DNA of 64,000 bases from JAKAFX01 sp043196285. Lineage in GTDB: Archaea; Thermoplasmatota; Thermoplasmata; Thermoplasmatales; Thermoplasmataceae. Numbering within the stretch: the stretch's first letter is position 1; each line of letters starts with the position of its first letter. The translations under genes and the position numbers were made by a program. Location of the stretch: the NCBI GenBank assembly GCA_043196285.1, contig JBBYJL010000001.1:1-64000 (forward strand), in the 5' to 3' direction. Below, one piece after another: positions 1 to 7,801 of the stretch. The notes under the pieces were generated by a model. The model was given only the letters and a program-made list of their open reading frames with translations, was not told the DNA's origin and did not search any database.

Positions 1-291
1 CACTCCGAGAATCTCCTGGAATATCCTCATGTAAGATTCAAGGGATCGGAAAGAAGCATTGAAAACTGCTCTTATTCTGGCAAGGATCTCAATGATCCTG
101 TCCGGGATCATGAATGGTCTTCCATTCTTTCCTCTGTTTTGAATCCTCAGATCATGCCTGTAATTCTCAATATCCTTGAGATCAAGGATATCCTTCATGC
201 GTCTGACAAGCGATTCGTTGTAGAGGGACCATATCCTTTTATTATCCTTCTTTCCATGAACAACTGGGTTGTTGTTCTGCACAAACAACAC
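1..291 (-). CDS. DDE transposase, N-terminal part (runs off the left edge)
   Basis: The minus strand is open from a GTG near 291 to the window edge, about 97 codons, with an in-frame TAA upstream. The translation contains YNESLVRR, a basic segment RGKNGRPFMIPD, and then a helical stretch, which resembles the N-terminal region of archaeal IS5/IS4-type DDE transposases. The catalytic part lies outside the window, so activity cannot be judged. GTG at 291 or 282 are both possible starts. The plus-strand frame over the same bases is a shadow. It lies next to a toxin-antitoxin pair and an integrase remnant, which makes this edge an accessory patch. Confidence 0.7.
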   Translation of the reverse strand, partial: MLFVQNNNPVVHGKKDNKRIWSLYNESLVRRMKDILDLKDIENYRHDLRIQNRGKNGRPFMIPDRIIEILARIRAVFNASFRSLESYMRIFQEILGV

Positions 292-529
292 CCATCTTAT
301 TTTCAAGAAGAATTATTGCATGGGTTATGCAACACAGTTATTATTCAGTGAAGCTTTTAATTCAGAGTAGTTATTTCTACCGCTTTCCCATATTTATCTC
401 CGAATGCTTTTACGATGGATCTTAATTTTTTAAAGAATCAAATTGAAATGTAAGACCAAAGAAAAATTCGATTTTTCAACGACAAAAGGAGAGCCTTGTA
501 GAAAGAAATGTGGGCCGATTGATGAAAAG

Positions 530-559
530 TCTAAATACGGATAACCGTATATACGGTTA
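530..559 (+). promoter_or_regulatory. TATA-like box and palindromic operator of the toxin-antitoxin pair
   Basis: Positions 542-559 read TAACCGTATATACGGTTA, a perfect 18-bp palindrome ending one base before the ATG at 561. A further half-site, ATACGG, lies at 535-540. CTAAATAC at 530-537 could be the TATA box of a leaderless transcript starting near the ATG. A dimer of the ribbon-helix-helix-like antitoxin bound here would cover the transcription start. The palindrome is seen directly; its use as an autoregulatory operator is inferred from the habit of this class of antitoxin. Confidence 0.6.
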
Positions 560-560
560 C

Positions 561-845
561 ATGGTTAAAACAAAAATAACTGTTTCCGTGGAGAAACAAG
601 TAGTGGACAATGCGAAACTGGCTTTATTGAAGAAAAGGAAAACGCTTAGCGCCTACATTGAAAATTCACTTCGCTCCCTCTCCACATCTGAGGTCCTAAA
701 TGACATATGCAAGGAACTTAACCTCGATTGTGGATATATTAGCGGAGAGGATGTAGAGAGAGAAAGACCTGATCTCACGGGCAAAGCCCACTCAGAGACT
801 ATCGTCAGGGAAATGCGAAATGAAAGAGTCTCGCGTTTATCTTGA
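561..845 (+). CDS. Antitoxin of a VapBC-type pair, ribbon-helix-helix-like
   Basis: A protein of 94 residues. Residues 1-40 have the beta strand plus two helices expected of a ribbon-helix-helix DNA-binding dimer: a short strand KITVSV, then a Lys-rich helix, then AYIENSLRSL. The charged tail (residues 60-94) would be the toxin-binding part. The ATG at 561 is preferred over the upstream in-frame ATGs at 510 and 525, because the palindrome at 542-559 then sits in front of the gene rather than inside it. The last 26 nt overlap vapC, so the two are surely co-translated. The exact antitoxin subfamily is not recognised. Confidence 0.6.
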   Translation: MVKTKITVSVEKQVVDNAKLALLKKRKTLSAYIENSLRSLSTSEVLNDICKELNLDCGYISGEDVERERPDLTGKAHSETIVREMRNERVSRLS

Positions 846-1260
846 TACCAGCATACTTACCAAGAGATACGTTAAGGAAGATAACAGCGATATAGCTGAC
901 AACTACTTTCATCAGGCTCAACATGGGGAGACGGTTATTTCCCTGTCCGAGATCAACATTGGCGAGGCAGCAGTTGTTTTTGATAAGTATTCCAGAAAAA
1001 TGGGTATTGACGCGAGGGCCAGGCTCCAAGCAATGCTGACTGAATTGAGAGGTCTTGAAAGATCCTCCTCGGTTGAAATATATCCTGTAAGCAGCCATAT
1101 AATCCAAAATGCGATTAAGATAGTTCTTGAACAACACATATACATCGTTGATGCAATTCAATTGGAAACCTTTATTGATTCCGGGAGCACTATATTCTGT
1201 TCTGCTGACAAAGAACTTAATGCAACAGCCAGGAAACTTGGCATAGAAACAACTCTGTGA
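820..1260 (+). CDS. vapC: VapC-type PIN-domain ribonuclease toxin
   Basis: A protein of 146 residues covering one full PIN domain. The acidic metal-binding residues are visible: D9 in YLDTSIL, E44/E49 in the LSEINIGEA segment, D111 in VDAIQ and D130 in SADKEL. PIN toxins of this family cut RNA, commonly tRNA or rRNA, in a Mg2+-dependent way; the target here cannot be read from the sequence. The start lies inside the end of the antitoxin gene (26-nt overlap, different frame), the usual antitoxin-first arrangement. The domain looks intact. Confidence 0.85.
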   Translation: MKESRVYLDTSILTKRYVKEDNSDIADNYFHQAQHGETVISLSEINIGEAAVVFDKYSRKMGIDARARLQAMLTELRGLERSSSVEIYPVSSHIIQNAIKIVLEQHIYIVDAIQLETFIDSGSTIFCSADKELNATARKLGIETTL

Positions 1261-1311
1261 TGACTGCATTATCCATTCTGTTTATTTTCTGCCAGTATTA
1301 TTCTCATAACC

Positions 1312-1464
1312 ATGCAGCCAAAGTATCGAAAATTGCTTCTGGAAGAGGATATGCGCATCTGGTTCGAGAACCTCAATACAAAATCAATGTTGACGGCAAC
1401 GGTGGCATTGAGAAATCTTGGTCGTTACTTTTTACAAACTCCCATTGTGAAGTTCCATTTCTAA
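1312..1464 (+). pseudogene. Short remnant resembling the N-terminus of an archaeal tyrosine recombinase
   Basis: A 50-codon frame, ATG at 1312 to TAA at 1462-1464. It contains LLLEEDMRIWFENL followed by SMLTATVALRNLGRYF, which resembles the SAM-like N-terminal core-binding segment of archaeal site-specific integrases (roughly 'LLE.E.vR.WfeNL..kS..TA.v.LR.LG'). No catalytic domain follows, so at most this is a fragment. A longer overlapping frame (1257-1478) gives a composition unlike any protein I know and was not chosen. The identification rests on pattern memory only. Confidence 0.35.
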
Positions 1465-1524
1465 AAATAGGAGAATAGAATCACTCCATTCCAGTTTGGA
1501 TAAAGGGGGAGAGGGGTGTATTTC

Positions 1525-2610
1525 CTATGGAACTATTTTTGGTTTGGTAACCACCACTGGCTCCTTCTTTGATCGTATCTCTATTGATAGTTCAGTCCCT
1601 GGAGTTGAATAATTCTTTGGCACAAATCCTAGAGCTATACCTTTCTTAAGAACAGGTGAATAGCCTCCGCTCGAAATCTTGAATATTTCCTTATCCCTGT
1701 CAAACACACTGTTGCCTGATCTCGGTATTCCGGATCCTTTCATTTTCAATCCTCTGAAGATGTCTACCTGTTTTTTTCTCTTTTCTTCAAGCTCCTTCTT
1801 TCCAATATATTCTTTATTATTTGTAACTATGAATGATATTGAACCTTCATAAGGCGTTCTATCCTCATTAAAATCTGTTCCTGATAAAAGGAATCCTTTC
1901 TCCATCCTCAGAGAATCTCTTGCTCCCAGTCCACATGGAAGTCCACCTATCTTTTCCAGGTACTTGATGAGATCTTTCCAAATCTTTACAGCATTTTCAA
2001 CGGGTATTATGAACTCCACGCCAATCTCACCAGTATAACCTGTTGATGATAATATCCCCTGCTTTGTATTGGTAAGAGAGTTTTTGTTATCTATATCAAA
2101 ATATGAGAAATTGAATGAATCTGGCCTTTTAAGGTTCATATTTCTCAGAATCTGATCTGTCTGTGGTCCCTGTAGTGCTATACATGCAATTTCATCAGAA
2201 TGATCTGTTATCTCACACTCAAATGATTTTTTATTCTTTATCATCCAGTTATATATTTTATCCTTTGTTGCAGCGTTTGGTACAAGAAAATATTCATTAT
2301 CTTTAATTTTATATACTATTGTATCATCAATCATATATCCATTTTCATTGAGAAAAGCTGAATAGACAGCAGTCCCATTCTTCATGGAATGTACATCTGT
2401 TGGAAGCATGCTTGAAAGATAATTTTCCGAATCAGATCCTTTGACAGTTATGTCACCCATATGTGATACATCAAATATTCCTGCCCTTTCCCTGACACTC
2501 ATATGCTCCTTTATTATTGAAGTATATTCCAGAGGCATGTCCCAGCCATGAAAGTCTATTATTTTTGCACCCAGCTCAACATGTTCACTATACAGCACAG
2601 TTCTGCTCAT
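1525..2610 (-). CDS. gcvT: Aminomethyltransferase, T protein of the glycine cleavage system
   Basis: A protein of 361 residues, the normal family length. It transfers the aminomethyl group carried on the H protein to tetrahydrofolate, releasing ammonia. Family landmarks are the N-terminal FHGWDMPLEY and GIFDVSHMGD segments, the central SSTGYTGEIGVEFI and the ARDSLRMEKG segment. The ATG at 2610 overlaps the stop of pdxT by four bases (ATGA), so the two are translationally coupled. No gcvH or gcvP is in the window. The threonine dehydrogenase at the right edge could supply glycine, but it is about 60 kb away. Confidence 0.95.
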   Translation of the reverse strand: MSRTVLYSEHVELGAKIIDFHGWDMPLEYTSIIKEHMSVRERAGIFDVSHMGDITVKGSDSENYLSSMLPTDVHSMKNGTAVYSAFLNENGYMIDDTIVYKIKDNEYFLVPNAATKDKIYNWMIKNKKSFECEITDHSDEIACIALQGPQTDQILRNMNLKRPDSFNFSYFDIDNKNSLTNTKQGILSSTGYTGEIGVEFIIPVENAVKIWKDLIKYLEKIGGLPCGLGARDSLRMEKGFLLSGTDFNEDRTPYEGSISFIVTNNKEYIGKKELEEKRKKQVDIFRGLKMKGSGIPRSGNSVFDRDKEIFKISSGGYSPVLKKGIALGFVPKNYSTPGTELSIEIRSKKEPVVVTKPKIVP

Positions 2611-3239
2611 ATTCTATTCACCATATACCATTCTCTTTTTGGAGTGGAAATGTACCCCCGTCTCCCTATCATATCTAGAAAGTAGTCATGAATTCTGGAA
2701 TCTCCTGTAAGCTCCGGATGAAATGTCAAACCGAGGACATTATTATCCCTAATCATTATCGGCTGTCCGTTGTGTTTAGCAAGCACATCTACTGTCGGAC
2801 CCACACTATCAATCACTGGAGCTCTAATGAATACAGCCTCAAAATTCCCTATTCCTTCAATATTAACGTTTTCTACAAAAGAGTCACCCTGTCTTCCGTA
2901 TCCGTTTCTCCTTATCTTTGCATCAATAAGGTTCATAGACTTCAGCCTTTCTGCAGGATTGTCCCTTGCGATAATTATGAGGCCTGCACACGTTCCCATC
3001 ACAGGCATGCCATTCCTTACTCTGTTGATTATGACATCAAAGAGGTCTGCTTCCTTGAGAAGCCTGTAAATTGTAGTACTCTCGCCACCTGGAATGATAA
3101 GGCCGGAGATATTGAGAAGGCCCTTCCTGTTCCTTAGAGGAACCACATCAATGTCGCGCTTGTATTGCGCCGACATCCTCTCAAGGATAGCCGCGTGTTC
3201 AGCGACATCTCCCTGATATCCTACAATTCCAATTCTCAC
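2607..3239 (-). CDS. pdxT: Glutaminase subunit of pyridoxal 5'-phosphate synthase
   Basis: A class I glutamine amidotransferase of 210 residues. It hydrolyses glutamine and channels ammonia to PdxS, which builds PLP from ribose 5-phosphate and glyceraldehyde 3-phosphate. The catalytic triad is visible: C84 in GTCAGL, and H174 and E176 in HPELTGD. The PGGEST motif that forms the oxyanion region is at residues 50-55. The start is GTG. A TATA-like TTTATTTTT lies about 20 nt upstream on the minus strand. pdxS is not in the window; the downstream partner is gcvT. Confidence 0.93.
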   Translation of the reverse strand: MRIGIVGYQGDVAEHAAILERMSAQYKRDIDVVPLRNRKGLLNISGLIIPGGESTTIYRLLKEADLFDVIINRVRNGMPVMGTCAGLIIIARDNPAERLKSMNLIDAKIRRNGYGRQGDSFVENVNIEGIGNFEAVFIRAPVIDSVGPTVDVLAKHNGQPIMIRDNNVLGLTFHPELTGDSRIHDYFLDMIGRRGYISTPKREWYMVNRI

Positions 3240-3297
3240 AAATCAATATACCAAAAATAAAGATAAGACTTGTCATATGTAGTAAAAGGGTGGTTCA

Positions 3298-4173
3298 TTG
3301 GAAAATGATCACAGGTACTACAGCCGGGAGTCCCACGTTAAGGGGGTCTCGGGCGATTATGAAGGCGCTCTCAGATCAATAGAGACTGCAATTCAGCTGA
3401 ATCCAGAATTGATGAGTTACAGGTACGAGAAGATCAAGCTTCTTGAAAAAATGGATAGATATGATGAAATCGTAAGAGAATGTGATTCTGTGATACAGAA
3501 TCTGCCGAAGGACATTGAGTTCAGGATGATAAAATTCGAAGCCCTGAAAAAGATGGAAATGTACAACGAGGCCTTGGGGGTGCTGGACGAGATCACTGGA
3601 ATTGATCCATATGACCCACAGTATTCCTGGACCAGGGCAAGGTTCCTTGGTGAATTTGAACAGCGGCAGGAAGCCCTGATAGAACTGAACAGGCTGATTT
3701 CACTTGATCCGGAAAACCCTGAATACAGGGTCGGCAGGGCCGAGCTCCTCATTGAGATGGACGAACTTGATAGAGCACTTGCTGATTATGATGAGGCAAT
3801 CCGGCTCTCTGAGAATAACATTCAGGTCATGTTCCAGAAGGCACTTCTGCTTGAGCAGATGGATATGCCAGAAGATGCCGGAAGAATCTATGAGCGGATC
3901 ATTCAAGCAAGACCACATGAAATTCCTTCTTATCAGGCATATGCTGACCATCTTGAGGCAAGGAAGAATTACCATAAGGCGGTCGAGATGTACAATATGA
4001 TGATCGATCTTGATCCTGTAAAATCTGATCTATACCTTGAGAGAGGATCTCTGCTGGAAGAACTTGGAATGATAGAGGAAGCCATTCGGGATTATTCCAT
4101 ATATCTGCAGGGCAATAGGCACAACAGGTCGATTGCTGACAGAATTGAGAGACTCAAAAAACTGAAGACTTAA
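3298..4173 (+). CDS. Tetratricopeptide-repeat protein
   Basis: A protein of 291 residues made almost entirely of about eight 34-residue TPR units; the repeated A-L/A-pattern ending in DP or NP every 34 residues is clear (for example LNPELMSYRYEKIKLLEKMD). No signal peptide or membrane segment is present, so it is likely a cytoplasmic scaffold for protein-protein contacts. The start is a TTG preceded by GGGTGG. It converges with glgX, leaving 3 nt between the stops. A second TPR protein at 48611-49309 has the same style. No partner can be named. Confidence 0.8.
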   Translation: MENDHRYYSRESHVKGVSGDYEGALRSIETAIQLNPELMSYRYEKIKLLEKMDRYDEIVRECDSVIQNLPKDIEFRMIKFEALKKMEMYNEALGVLDEITGIDPYDPQYSWTRARFLGEFEQRQEALIELNRLISLDPENPEYRVGRAELLIEMDELDRALADYDEAIRLSENNIQVMFQKALLLEQMDMPEDAGRIYERIIQARPHEIPSYQAYADHLEARKNYHKAVEMYNMMIDLDPVKSDLYLERGSLLEELGMIEEAIRDYSIYLQGNRHNRSIADRIERLKKLKT

Positions 4174-4176
4174 TTT

Positions 4177-6294
4177 TCACCTGTATCCACTGATTATTGC
4201 GGAACCAGATGGAGGAATGGTGATCACATTCCATTCCATCTTTATTGGAAATCTTGGTAGATGATCTTTCTCAGAATCTATTAATATTTCTCTGTAAATC
4301 CACGAACTGGGGGTTTTGAACTCAACAGGAACTTTACTGGGGTTGAAGAGAAGAAGAAGATCATGCGCACTATTTTCAGGGGGCACATTTTTTTGGTCGT
4401 CTGGTGCAGTGAATGGTAGTAGGACCGCGAAAGCTGACGTCCTGTGTGAGATCCAGTCTTCCAGGGACAATTCATTACCGTCTGGTCTGAGCCATATTAC
4501 GTCCTTTATTCCATACTGATCATCAATAGTTCCTTGGAAAAAGTCCTTGCGGCGCAGCAAATGATTCTTTTGCCTAAGGTTAAGAGCAAGCTTTGTAAAG
4601 GAGAGAAAGTTCTGAGCCCTCTGATCCAGGTCCCAGTTGTACCAGCTCACCTCATTGTCTTGGCAGTAGGCATTGTTGTTGCCTAAACTGGTCCTCATTA
4701 TTTCGTCGCCACCAAGTAACATAGGGACTCCTTGTGAGGAAATTAGCGTGATGATCATACTCCTCATCCTCCGGCTTCTCATCTCCGAGATCTCAGGATC
4801 ATCAGTAGGCCCTTCCACACCGAGATTATCGCTGATTTCATCGTTGTTGCCGTCCTGGTTGTTCTCGAGATTTGCCTCATTGTGTTTCATTGTATAGGAA
4901 ACCAGATCATTTAGCGTGAATCCGTCATGGGATGTCACATAGTTAATGCTTGCATGTGGTGTCTTCCCCACGGGACTATAAAGATCGGGGGATCCGGAAA
5001 TTCTTGTCGCAAACTCCCCGATCCCATCACCACGGTTCCAGTATTTTCTCACTGAGTCCCTGTATTTCCCGTTCCATTCAGCCCAAAGCAGTGGAAACTG
5101 TCCTATCTGGTAGCCTCCAGGCCCAAGATCCCAAGGTTCCGCGATAAGTTTGACCCTGGAAATCAGAGGGTCCTGGTGAATGATCTCAAAGAAGGAGGAT
5201 AGCCTGTCGACCTCCTGTAGCTGCCTTGTCAGAGTGGCGGCAAGATCAAACCTGAAACCGTCAACATGCATCTCCTGTATCCAGTATCTCAAACTATCCA
5301 TTATTAGCTGAAGAACCTGCGGATGCCTTGCGTTCATGCTGTTCCCCGTCCCGGTAAAATCCACATATCTTCTAGGATTTGACTGATCGAGGCGGTAATA
5401 TGTTGTATTATCTATGCCCCTGAACGATATGGTCGGGCCCATCTCATTACCTTCGCCAGTATGGTTGTAGACGACATCCAGTATCACCTCAATGTCGTTC
5501 TCGTGCAGCTTCCTGACCATCTCCTTGAAATCCCGGATCTGGGCGCCTGGGAATTTTAGTGAACTGTACCTGCTGTCCGGGGAGAAATATCCTATGGTGT
5601 TATACCCCCAATAGTTGGAGAGATTATTGGACACAAGGTGGAATGAATCGACCTTGTGGTGAATCGGCATCAGCTCAACCGCGGTTATCCCAAGATCCTT
5701 GAGGTACGAGATCATTGTATCTGAAGCCAGTCCGGAATATGTGCCGCGCAGATCCTGTGGTACATCAGGTTTAGTGTGGGTGATTCCCTTAACGTGGGTC
5801 TCATAGATGACGGTCTCGTTCCAAGGATGTCTAGGTTGCTCGTCACCCTTCCAGTCGAAGGAGTCCGAGGCTACCACACACTTGGGCATGAATTCGGCAT
5901 TATCCTTTGTGCTAAAGGAGAGATCATTGGAGGGGTGACCAAGATCGTAGGCGAATATTGTATCATTCCATATGATTGGGCCAGTGATAGCCCTCGCATA
6001 GGGATCAAGAAGGAGCTTGTTCCTGTTGAACCTAAAACCAAGATCTGGTGCATATGGGCCGTCAACCCTGTATCCGTACAGTTCCCCTTCCTTGAGGCCG
6101 CTCACAAAGGTATGCCAAACAAAATTTGTTCTCTCGGTTAGCGGTATGGTCTCTCTTGGTGTACTGTCTCCGGCTTTACCATAAATTTCCAGAGTCACAG
6201 AAGCAGCATTTTCTGAATAAATCGCAAAGTTGACGCCGTCCGGATAAACCGTGGATCCTAGGGGATAAGGCAGATTCCTGTCAGCTTTTACCAT
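4177..6294 (-). CDS. glgX: Glycogen debranching enzyme, GlgX/TreX type (GH13 isoamylase family)
   Basis: A protein of 705 residues that hydrolyses alpha-1,6 branch points of alpha-glucan. It has an N-terminal CBM48-like domain (about 1-130, with YPDGVNFAIYSENA), a GH13 barrel and a C-terminal beta domain. Catalytic residues are the Asp nucleophile near 350 in GFRFDLAATL, the acid Glu near 386 in AEPWDLG, and the SHDGFTLNDLVSY segment carrying the transition-state Asp. It is the last gene of the five-gene glucan block, 31 nt after the maltokinase. Bacterial GlgX and archaeal TreX are close relatives; which group it belongs to needs a tree. Confidence 0.92.
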   Translation of the reverse strand: MVKADRNLPYPLGSTVYPDGVNFAIYSENAASVTLEIYGKAGDSTPRETIPLTERTNFVWHTFVSGLKEGELYGYRVDGPYAPDLGFRFNRNKLLLDPYARAITGPIIWNDTIFAYDLGHPSNDLSFSTKDNAEFMPKCVVASDSFDWKGDEQPRHPWNETVIYETHVKGITHTKPDVPQDLRGTYSGLASDTMISYLKDLGITAVELMPIHHKVDSFHLVSNNLSNYWGYNTIGYFSPDSRYSSLKFPGAQIRDFKEMVRKLHENDIEVILDVVYNHTGEGNEMGPTISFRGIDNTTYYRLDQSNPRRYVDFTGTGNSMNARHPQVLQLIMDSLRYWIQEMHVDGFRFDLAATLTRQLQEVDRLSSFFEIIHQDPLISRVKLIAEPWDLGPGGYQIGQFPLLWAEWNGKYRDSVRKYWNRGDGIGEFATRISGSPDLYSPVGKTPHASINYVTSHDGFTLNDLVSYTMKHNEANLENNQDGNNDEISDNLGVEGPTDDPEISEMRSRRMRSMIITLISSQGVPMLLGGDEIMRTSLGNNNAYCQDNEVSWYNWDLDQRAQNFLSFTKLALNLRQKNHLLRRKDFFQGTIDDQYGIKDVIWLRPDGNELSLEDWISHRTSAFAVLLPFTAPDDQKNVPPENSAHDLLLLFNPSKVPVEFKTPSSWIYREILIDSEKDHLPRFPIKMEWNVITIPPSGSAIISGYR

Positions 6295-6325
6295 TTTTCT
6301 TTCTTATTTGCAGTAAATCCTCTAT

Positions 6326-7801
6326 CTATCTTAAAGTTTTCAGGAGGTATTTCATAGGGATGTCTGCCCAATCCGGACGATTGTTCAGTTCATAAACAAG
6401 TTCGTAAAGCGCCTTCTCAACAATGAAGTATCCAAGAAGGGCATTGAAGGTCTCTCTTCTCCGATTGATGAAAATCCCTTTTCGGGAATATCTGAGGTAT
6501 GTCTCCAGGAAATGTTCCTGCAGATCTCTGGAGAGATCCTCGGTCTCATTATCAGAAATATGGGCAACATTTGCAGTCTTAAATGAAAAGTTCACAGCGT
6601 AGTCCAACGATCGCAACATTCCCGCAACATCCTTTTCAGGAAACCACTTCTCATTTCTCTCCTGCATGGTTCTGGAGGGCTCCCCCTCGAAATCTATCAC
6701 ATACAAAAATTCCCCAGCCTGCAGAATCTGTCCTAGATGGTAATCGCCATGAATCCTGATCTTCAGCTCATCGTCAATATCCGTGGGAACTCCTACCCGT
6801 GAAGAGGCAAGCTGATCCGACAGTTTCGCCGCTAGTGATGAATTTCTGCTGCCGGTATGATGTGCCATTTTTGTCACTTCCAGAGCATCATTCTGAAGTT
6901 TCCGGATTCGGTCAACAACCTTGCCGTGATCAAGAGTATCAGGTGCCACCGGAATAAAATCAGGCATGTCTATGCTGGAAAGTGAAAGATGAAGATCAGC
7001 GGTCAGTTTTCCAAGTTGTTCGGCAAGAGACCTGCAGGCCATTAGTGCAGGTGCATCTCCGCCATGACTGGTGAGGTATGTTTTCAGCATCCCGGTCATC
7101 ACACTCCAGCAATCCCTTGAACCCGGTATGAATTGAAACAGGGACATAAGATCCCTCCTGGAGCCTTCCTTGGACAGCGTACAGATACCAACAGGAGCAG
7201 GAGTATGTATGAAATTTTTCTTAACGAGTTGTAACGGTACAGCGTAATCAGGGTTTTGACCTTCCTTTGAATTCCTGTATATCTTCAGAATATACCTGTC
7301 ATCGATGATGACAGAGGTATTGCTCTGCTCGGTATTTACCGGTCTTATCGTTCCGATTCGTTCGGGATCAAGATTCTCATTACCGACCTCCGAGGCCTGA
7401 AAAGATAATGATGTACCATGATCATTCACGATCTCAGAGTTCGCGAATCCATGCATAAGAAACCTGAGGAATCCTGGATCATTCGTCGCTTCTGTAATGC
7501 CGAAAATATGGCCCTGAGACTCAAGACCCCTCAGGGCAGCCATACCATAATCTCGATCAGTTTCTGGGACTTCACGAAAAACGGTGAAATATGTGGCTTC
7601 TCCAGAAGGTGTGAGGTCAACACGGAAAATCACGAAGTAATATCCAGTAGTTCCCGAATCCATGACTAAAAGATCAGTGACATTGATATTTCTGATAGAA
7701 AATGCCTTTGAGGCGAACCATCGTTTGCCTGACAGATATCCATACAGCCCACTTTCAATCTGTTTTGCAAGACCTGGATCTGCGGAACCGTTGATCTCAA
7801 T
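6326..7801 (-). CDS. mak: Maltokinase (ATP:maltose 1-phosphotransferase) without a standard start codon
   Basis: The C-terminal half has the kinase core IRIHGDYHLGQIL, then VIDFEGEPSR and KDVAGMLRSLDYA, as in Mak/Pep2 maltokinases that make maltose 1-phosphate for GlgE. The first ATG (7663) would give 445 residues but would cut off YLSGKRWFASKAF, which matches the N-terminal cap conserved in the family and lies in the same open frame upstream. That frame is open back to a TAG at 7823-7825, yet no ATG, GTG or TTG occurs in it between 7822 and 7664. A strong AAGGAGG lies at 7811-7805. I set the provisional start at ATT 7801-7799. Alternatives are ATC at 7795, a +1 frameshift fusion from treS, or a mutated start. 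The product assignment is firm; the 5' end is not. Confidence 0.85.
   Translation of the reverse strand: MEINGSADPGLAKQIESGLYGYLSGKRWFASKAFSIRNINVTDLLVMDSGTTGYYFVIFRVDLTPSGEATYFTVFREVPETDRDYGMAALRGLESQGHIFGITEATNDPGFLRFLMHGFANSEIVNDHGTSLSFQASEVGNENLDPERIGTIRPVNTEQSNTSVIIDDRYILKIYRNSKEGQNPDYAVPLQLVKKNFIHTPAPVGICTLSKEGSRRDLMSLFQFIPGSRDCWSVMTGMLKTYLTSHGGDAPALMACRSLAEQLGKLTADLHLSLSSIDMPDFIPVAPDTLDHGKVVDRIRKLQNDALEVTKMAHHTGSRNSSLAAKLSDQLASSRVGVPTDIDDELKIRIHGDYHLGQILQAGEFLYVIDFEGEPSRTMQERNEKWFPEKDVAGMLRSLDYAVNFSFKTANVAHISDNETEDLSRDLQEHFLETYLRYSRKGIFINRRRETFNALLGYFIVEKALYELVYELNNRPDWADIPMKYLLKTLR

Noticed and set aside
139..351. Plus-strand reading frame of 70 codons
   Set aside because: It is antisense to the clear transposase N-terminus on the minus strand and has no protein-like pattern.
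1257..1478. Plus-strand frame overlapping the vapC stop
   Set aside because: It has no recognisable features; the overlapping frame 1312-1464 has integrase-like sequence instead.
6326..7663. Maltokinase starting at the first ATG
   Set aside because: This would remove the conserved N-terminal cap, which is present in the same frame upstream.
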